From assembly GCF_028389875.1 (NCBI RefSeq), contig NC_084664.1:114893466-114957465 (forward strand): a stretch of DNA of 64,000 bases, in the 5' to 3' direction. The notes under the pieces are model-generated. The model saw nothing but the letters and a program-made list of their open reading frames with translations. It was not told the DNA's origin and searched no databases. Made by a program: the position numbers and the translations under genes. Every line of letters begins with the position of its first letter. Positions within the stretch are counted from its first letter, which is position 1. Of this stretch, positions 54,701 to 63,700 are shown piece after piece. The DNA is from Rhea pennata (lineage: Eukaryota; Chordata; Aves; Rheiformes; Rheidae).

Positions 54701-57700
54701 TCAATGATTCTGGCCTATTGCTCAGGAATCCAGGGGTATGGATGGCCCTTGATACCATATGTCTCCTCTAAGGCACAGGAGAGGAGAGTAGCAGTAAAAT
54801 ATTGTCAGTGTTTCAAGGTGCAATATCAACATGCATCTTAGTTCAGCCTTCCATGTCTCTCTGGATGAACCATTCCTCAGTAAAGGGTTTTATTTCACAG
54901 GAGTGTTTTGTTCTATATTCTTTTGTAAGCTGCTCAAGTCTTTCTTTTCCGTTACAGAGTTTGTCTTTGCCAAATGGTTTTTCTTTCTCTGGGTGCTCGT
55001 AACAAATAATACACTTTTCCTTTCCTCCTTTTCCCCTTTCTTTTTATTTTTGCCAGCCAGAGGTGGTTGTACCTGTCACTGTGGCTTCCCCTAAGCTCTT
55101 CCACCTAGTCCTCCGCTATGTCAGCCTGGGTTCAAAAAGCTCTAAAGGGAAGATCTCAATTACTGAGGGAAAACATTTTGGCACTAATTATACTTGTAAG
55201 TGAATTAATTTTCTCACTAGGCTTACCTGTCTTCATCTGTCATACACTGATATTGCCATTCCACTATATCCTTGTCTGCATGTGTATTTTTCTTGTAGGA
55301 ATATAGTATGGTGCTTGCATGGCTTCCAGCTGTTTCTCTATTCAGCACTTTACGGCTATTTTTGTTTATTAACCTCCCTTTTACAGAATGAAGTGAGGAT
55401 AACTTTGAATGTGGAAAAATCAAACCTCTACTTATTTCGCATTATCCTGAGATATATTAACTCCAGAAGCGCAACATTACCTGGCCGCCTATCTGCTTGG
55501 CAATCTCGGCCTGAAACAGGTAGGTACAACTTAACAGCACAACAGAACAGATGAATGCTAGATCAGAGAAGCCTTTCTGAGCTGCAGCTGAGTCGAATAT
55601 GCTGCTTAAAATGCATTTTTTTAACAGTGTCACTGCTTTTGTGCTTTTCCTGATATATTTTGTTGTAAATGATGTGGCTGTGTTTGCATGAAGCCTCTGC
55701 TTACAGTATTAATCACTTTTAAAAGAATGCTTGCCAAATCCAATACTTTCAGTTCTGCATCTGAAAGCTCAGAACTGTAGGTTTTAAGAAGCTTTTAATG
55801 AAGTAATGACAGTGCTTATCTTCATTTAGTTGCCCTTAATATTTCAGTTTAAAGGTGGCTTCTGTCTCCATTCCATGTAATATTCATTTAATGATGAACT
55901 CAATCTACAAAGTTAGCTCTCAGCAACATTTGATGTCATTGATTGAGGTTTGGGACCCTGACAAGAAATAAGTACTCCGGATCCTTTGAGTGGTAAAGAA
56001 ATATCAAATCTATATTCAGAATTATCTCTTATTATACCTACCTTCAGTATATTCTGTGGGAGTGAATGCAGTTTAGTCATAGATCCTTTCAGTAACTTGG
56101 AAGAGACAAAACTTAGTTTTTGATGCAGGCCTGCATCAGCTGGATGTATCATGAGTCAGCACAGAGGCAGATAGAATGGAAATAGTGGAAAATGAAGTGA
56201 GCATTTCAGAACTCTGCAAAACTAGTCATAGCAGGGGAAGAACTCTACTTTTCTGAACCAGTGTACTCTAGACTAAAAAGAACAAAGAGGACAGTAACTG
56301 CATAGCTCTGTAGCTTGCTTTGTGTTGTAGGAGACATTATTAGTGCATACTGAAGGAGGAGCACTGATCAGCTTCTGTTAGACCAAATTTAACAGGCAAA
56401 ATCATCTCTCTTGAGCACTACGTTAGCAGAGACATTTTACAAAGTCCCTTGTGTTTTTACTTTTATGTTTTTGCTGACAGGGACTACTCAGAGCAAAGAA
56501 TTTGTCTTCCCACCTAGCAAGGAGCCAGCTTTTGTCACAATTCCAGGAAAAAGCTTCACAGAACCTTTCTCCCTGGTTCCAGGCACATGGATTGTCAGTA
56601 TAATGGCAGAGGAAGTCCTCTTGGTAAGAAAACAATTGTAGAAAACAAACACTTGAAGCGTGTACAATAGTATTGCTCTGGAGGTATTTGCTGGGAAAAA
56701 CACTACAAGAGATTGAAATTCAGTATTAATGAAAAGAGTACAGCAGCAGAATATCATTATAAAAATTTACAATTTTGCCTCTTTTCTTCTGAATTTTACC
56801 TACTTTAATTTTTAATTAAATTTTAATACAGGCTTTAATCTAACTGGAATCTATACCTTCAAAGGAAAAAATAATGTTAATATGAAGCTCAATTGGTTGA
56901 GCACAAAAGCTCACAGAAATTTGTAATTCTCACATATCTAAAGCTTGGCTTAGTCATAGATGATCAAGCCCTTAGTTTCTTAGCAAAGATTCCTCAGAAA
57001 AATATTATAAGATGGGCTGCATAATTGGCAGGTCACTTTCTGAATGTTACTGTCCTTCCTTCATTACCAAAGGTAATGAAGTTTTTTTACTCATTAAAAA
57101 ATTGAAAAATTATCTGTGACAGCAATTCTTAGAAACTATGATAAAAAGACAAAATGTTTCAGGTGATCATTTATCAAGAATATTAAAAATATATGATCAC
57201 AAAGATATCATACAGAAATACATTTGTATATTATTTAACATTAATGAGCAGCCACTGTCATTAGTCATCAAGTCTGGGGCTTTGCTAAATTTGAATACCA
57301 TGTAAAATGTTACTAGAGAGTTTGCATACATTTTTCTTGCTGAAACTGGCAGTAGTTATTCTGCCTCTTTCTCTACCTTCTTCTGCCTTCTCTTTGCTCT
57401 GGAGAGAAGGACCTGGGAGTGCTGGTAGAAGACAAGTTGACTATGAGCCAGCAAGGTGCCCTTGTGGCCAAGAAGGCCAATGGTCTCCTGGGGTGCATTA
57501 GGGAGAGTGTTGCCAGCAAGTCGAGGGAGGTGATCCTGCCCCTCTACTCAGCCCTGGGGAGGCCTCATTTCGAGTACTGCGTCCGGTTCTGGGCTCCCCA
57601 GCTACTGGAGAGAGTCCAGGGTAGGGCTACGAGGATGACCAGAGGGCTGGAGCACCTGCCCTCTGAGGAACGGCTGCGAGAGCTGGGCCTCTTCAGCCTG

Positions 57701-60700
57701 GGGAAGAGAAGCCTGAGGGGGGGGATCTTATCAATGTGGATAAGTACCTGAAGGGAGGTTGTCAAGGAGATGGGGCCAAACTCTTTTCAGTTGTCCCGTG
57801 TGACAGGACAAGAGGCAATGGGCAGAAACTGAAGCACAGGAAGTTCTGTCTGAACGTGAGGTAGAATTTCTTTACTGGGAGAGTGTTGGAGCACTGGACC
57901 AGGTTGTCCAGAGAGGTTGTGGAGTCTCCTTCTCTGCAGATCTTCAAGGCCTGCTTGGATGCAGCCCTGTCTAACATGCTCTAGGTGACCCTGCTTGAGC
58001 AGGGGGGTTGGACTAGATGATCTCCAGAGGTCCCTTCCAACGTTACCGATTCTATGATTCTACTAACACCTTTTAAAAAGAATTTGGTAATGATCTTAAC
58101 CCAACATGCTTGTTTTTCATGATAAAAGTTTTTATAAACTCTAATGTGTTGATTTAAGTAGGAAAGGTAGAGCAAAAATACAGCATTTTCTGAAACATCT
58201 GAAATGTTTTCATATAGGCAGCTGGGATATGTGCATCTCCCTTGCAGAGTCAAACATAGCTGATTGTATGCATGTAAATTGCAGGCATGAGTGAAAACTG
58301 TGCAGAGCCAGGTTTGTGTTCTAAACTGTTTAAGCAGCTAAAGCTTATGCCTTCTAGTGACTGGACCACTTAGAGGCTTTTAAGTCTGCAAGGCACAGCC
58401 TCGCAGTAGGAGATCTGTGTTTCTTAGCTTAAAGTTTAAGCAACAGGGGCCTGTGCTATTAGATTCAGAGGCCCTTGCCTTGGAGCTTTTGCCAGGCACA
58501 GATATGGTGGGGAGGCTCCTGTACAAGCACTGTTTAGTACAAAACATGATGGTAGAGTGGCTGCAGAGATTCCCTGCTCACAGTGCAGCTGCCTTCATCC
58601 CATCTCTATGAAGATAGAATTACTGAGCCATGTTATGGTGTTATTGCCACATATAACAACAACAAATGCATATGCGTCTTGCAGATATCCTCCAACAATC
58701 ATTACTGACGTTGCTCATGATCATTGCTACATTATGAAAGTCTGGAGATATTCCTTTTGTAATTTTCTGCATGATCTTGCATTAGTTGTATTCTTTGTTC
58801 TTAGGATTATATGGTGCTGTTACCTAGTGATTATTTTGAAGCATCCATCTTGCAGTTACAAGTTACTGAACCTTGCACCTATTCAGGACGTGCTTCGACT
58901 GAGAAGTTAGTATATATGCTACAGAATAAACTTTTGCCTTGGATTATTTTATTATTATACTACTGTAATTGATAACAATAATAATCCTGTATTTTGTTTT
59001 TCTTTTTTAAGCTGCTTACTTTATCAGCACTTGCCATTGGGCAGATTCTCCTGTGTCCTTGGTTCAGAAGCAGCATATTTCACAAATGGGGGAGAATACA
59101 AAAAAATACCTGTTCGACAGCCAACTCCTGATCATCCCGTGATGTCCCTTATCAGCGGAAGAGAGGTCAGATTCCTGCATAGTTCTGAACAGTCCCATAT
59201 GTACTGTTAGCTGTAAACCTACTGAGCTAGAAAGGTTGCAGATCCATAGCTCTGCATTTGCAAATCTCTAACTCATCTCTAAAACAGACTCTGAGCCAAG
59301 TTCCATATTTTACACAGCTCTGTATAGACAGATCAATATAGGCAGATCTATAGCTGTGAGTAGAGTGGGCATTTCATTCTGACAAAAATATTTTATGAAT
59401 ATACTTTCGTGAAATCTCTCTGCTTTGGGGATCCTGTCTTGTTCAGTATACTGTCTAGCTGTGGCAGAAATGGCGTAATGATTTATCAGCAGTAATAGTG
59501 TAAATATGTCACTCTGTGATCAGGAGTAGTCAGCATGGATTCACCAAGGGGAAATCCTGCTTAATGAATCTGATAGCCTTCAATGATGGCATGACCAGCT
59601 GGGTAGGTGAAGGGAGAGCAGTGGATGTTGTATACCTTGACTTGAGCAAGGCTTTTGCCTAGGAGTGCTCCTAAGACCTAGGAGTCCTTCTCCAAGTTGA
59701 CTGTGAGCCAGCAATGAGCCCTTGTGGCCAAGAAGAGCACTGGTATCATGGGTCAAGCCAGCAGGTCAGGGGAAGTGATCCTCCCCCTCTACATCTGGAG
59801 TGCCAAGTCCAGTTCCGGGCTCCCCAGTGCAAGAGAGGCATGGAACTACTGGAGAGAGTCCAGCGTAGGGCTACAAAGATAGGTAGAGGGCTGGAGCATC
59901 TCTCCTACGAGGAGAAGCTGCAAGAGCTGGGTCTGTTTAACCTGGAAAAGAGAAGACCAAGAGGGGATCTTATCAATGCCTACAAATACCCTAAGGGAGG
60001 GTGTCAAGAGGACGGGGCCAGATTCTTTTCAGTGGTGCCCACCAAAGGACAAGAGGCAATGGGCCCAAACCAAAACGCAGGAAGTTCTGCCTGAATATGA
60101 GGAAAAACTTCTTTGCTGTGAATGTGGCAGAGCGCTGGCACGGGTTGCCCAGAGAGGTTGTAGAGTCTCCTTCTCTGGAGATCTTCAAGGCCCACCTGGA
60201 TGCAACCCTGTCTAATATGTTCTAGTTGACCCTGCTTGAGCAGGGAGATTGGACTAGAAGATCTCCAGAGGTCCCTTCCAACCTTAACCATTCTGTGATT
60301 CTGTGATCATGTTTTGGTTTCTTAAATAGCTATACTTACGTAAAATATTTTCTTTACTGGAAAAAGCAAACAGAAGCAATTTTGCCACTACTGTAGGTCC
60401 GTTGAAAGAGAAATGTGTTATCAAATGAAAAATTATATTAGAAATGTGATTGGTAAAAATAAGATATTTAATCAAGGACCTGATAATTACATGTAAAATG
60501 ACTATGCTCTCTATTATGGTGCTCTGACAGTTGCTTTCAAAAATACTAACTACAACAAGAACCCTTACATGCCAAAGGCCCTGATGCTTCATCACTGATG
60601 CATGTGCAAAACCTTACTGGTATGAATAATTGCAATGAAGTCAAGGTAACTGTTGTCAGAGTTATTTGCATGTTTAGATGTTCCTAGACTAAGGCAATAC

Positions 60701-63700
60701 TGAGAAAAACAGTTTAAAGTTCAAAAGAATTATATAGCAATCTGTAGCAAAAATCTCTGTAACTACAGCATTTTTCATGCAACTACTTCAAAATATTTTG
60801 CATCAAATCTGATTTTAACCAATCTGTACAGGTAAACTCAAAGAAAAACTTGATGCTTCAGAAAGTGACATTGACTATTTCATGATGAAGACACTTTCCC
60901 TCTTTTTAAGGAATCAAAACGCAGCACAGCTGTAGTGGGAATTGTGTTCCTGGAAATATTTTTTCTCAGTGGAGATATAGCATCAGTTTGTATTTTTTAT
61001 TTAAGTTAGCTTAGAGATGGGCGTGATAATTCAGTAGCCTACAAAATTTTAGTATTTGTCGTTTAATTTTCCTCGCTGCTAGTCCCTACAAGGAATATAA
61101 ATAATAATATATAATATAATTTCCTAGGCTTATCTTACCACCTTCCTAGAACTGTTTTATGGTATTTGTTTCATGAATTTTCCTTCCTCTATTTAGCAGA
61201 CAAAGTGGTGTTTATAAGCACTGCTTCTCTTCTGCAAAACTAGATTGTCTTTTGCTGCAGCAATACAAGATTGGCACTGGACTAGTGCAGACTGGTTGGC
61301 TTGCAGGCCAGGCAAAGAGAGTTTCCTGCAAGAAACAGGGTGAAAAATCTAAAGAGGTTTTTTTTTTCTGATTATACTTGACCTAGGTCAGTTTGCAGAT
61401 GACCATAAATGTTCCTCAAGTCGGTCGCTATGTTCTGGTTTTTGAATATGCCAATGAAGGAGATCAGTTATACACTGCTGAGGTGATAGTAAATAATCCT
61501 GGACCTGCCACCGAAGGCAGAGTGAACATATACAGTTGTAAATACAGGTAAGAATTTCAGAAGTAATCGCTAAATGGTTAAATAACCATTCAAGACATAT
61601 TTTTTGTATATTGGAATGCATTTCGCTGTAAAGCTTGTTCAAATTTCAGTGTAATTTAAAAGTAAATATATGATCCTCTGGGGGGTATAATACACCTTTT
61701 CATTTCCCTCTTGTTTGTGCCATCAGAACATTTAATATTGCTGCTGCTTTAGCAAACTGTTTTCCTATACAAAGAGTTACTTTTTTGCATACACTCATAA
61801 CCCCTTATGAACTGTTAATTTCAGAGTCCACTGGCAGCATATCCTTCTATTGGCTACATATACATGTACTTGTCTAGTTGAGAACATGTCTGAGCTATAA
61901 AAAAGTAGCAGCCAGTTTACAAGAGTATTCCCACTTTTCTAACAGGAGTTGCTGAAAAAAGGTTAAAAAGGTTTCCCTGTAATTCTCAGTGTAGCCATCC
62001 TCTCAAGCTATTAGGCTGTAGACAATGTCTAAGCTGTATGGTTCTTTATCCTTGTTGACTACTGAAGTTACTGCAGGAGAGATTTTTTCTCTCTTGAGTG
62101 GGACACTTGCATACTTCAGCAGATGACTCAAATTATGATTGTGACCCTACAGATGTTTATGTCTTTGGTTGAGCATACCCAGTGCCAGAGGACTGCTTAC
62201 ATGCATCCCTTTTTCCTGAGCCATGTGTCTGACATGTTGGAGGCTTAGTGGTATTTGGGGGGAAACTGCCTTGTAAGAAAAATCATTTGCATGAACATGT
62301 TTGTGATACAGAACAGAGCTATATGAAGCAGTGAAAGCAGTGAGCTTATCAGGTTATTACTGGAGAAAGATCTTATTTTAGCCTTTTATGTAAAACTTTA
62401 TGAATCCCAAAGCACTTTTTATAAAGCTTCCAGTTTATTGCTTTTTTTCTCAGCACATTTTTGTTGGCTAATTTTGAATATATTTCTTTGTTTATATGAT
62501 GTTTATATGGTAAGAACTTTCTCATGAAAATACAAAGAAACTCCTTGCTATTTTATGTAACAATACAGTAAATCCTTTCTGCTGCCATTCTGCAGGAGGT
62601 TAAAGATTACATTGCAGGTAAGTTGCTGTGTCATCTTTCCTGAGCTGGAAGCTATTTCTCTTTTCTTTTAAAAAATAAAAGTCAAGAGACCATTTACTGA
62701 AGTACATGCAGTTAAAGCGTACATGCCTATTTACAGCTCCTTGAGCTTGATTATTCCCAATAAAACATTACAAGAGAACAAATTCCAGATTCACTGATTT
62801 ACTAAGTTGCTTAGCTTTTGGTGAATCACAAATAAGGCAGCTGTATTTCTGTCTTAAATGTCCTTTGCCCTATATTTCTGAGTTGTGCTCTGAAGATGAG
62901 TAAGAATTTCATATGCTCTGATTCCAAGTAGAGAAATAGAGAAAGAACTGTATGGTGATTACAGCCTCTCACCCACAAAATGCTGGCTAGATTAACTAGA
63001 CAAATAAGTAATTAGCGCATTTTATGAATTCCACCTTTTGAGCAAAAGTGCAGCCTGTTGCCACTTTTGGGAAGGTGTGGAGATCATGTTCCCTTCACAA
63101 GGCAGCATCTGAAGCCTTTGGCAAGACTCTTCCTCTTTGTATACATTTGTCTTTACCATAGATGCACAGCCAATAAAAGGTAATCAGTAAGAGGTAGATC
63201 TGCATTTTTTCACTTTTATTAAAGATTATTTCACGGGATAAATAGCTTCCAAAGGTCAAGAACTACCCAGCTGCCATTGAGGGGGTGATAGTTGCTGATC
63301 CACACCATGAACAGTGTGTGGCAGCAGAGGGATGCAGCAGCCCTGGCACCTCAAAGAGCATGGACTAGGCACAGAGTGTTACAAGACATACTACATAGCT
63401 TGGAAACATGTGCAGGTAATATGTGTTTGTGTCTCTCTTTTCACATCCTACTTACAGTAGGAGATCAAATGGAGGTATGAACTGAAGTCTGGAGGTTTGG
63501 ACTCTGGGTAGGTCCACTTACAAAGGGCAAGTAGTGTTTTTTACCTGGTACTCCCTTTGTCTCATCAGTGAGGATGCTGTGTTCACCAGTAGCCAAAGAT
63601 AATCATTACCCACTGTCCAGCAGAATGGCTAGGCAGCAGTGGTGAGGCTAGCCAAAAGCAAGGCAACTGAGTACCAGCTGGAACTGCCATTATCAGGAGG

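Noticed and set aside
54536..54841. 101-codon + strand ORF in intron 19
   Set aside because: No recognisable domain; could be a decayed retroelement but nothing specific supports it.
62596..62617. 22-nt candidate microexon flanked by TTCTGCAG and GTAAGT
   Set aside because: Would shift the LAMA3 frame and has no counterpart in mammalian alpha-3; kept only as a cryptic splice possibility.
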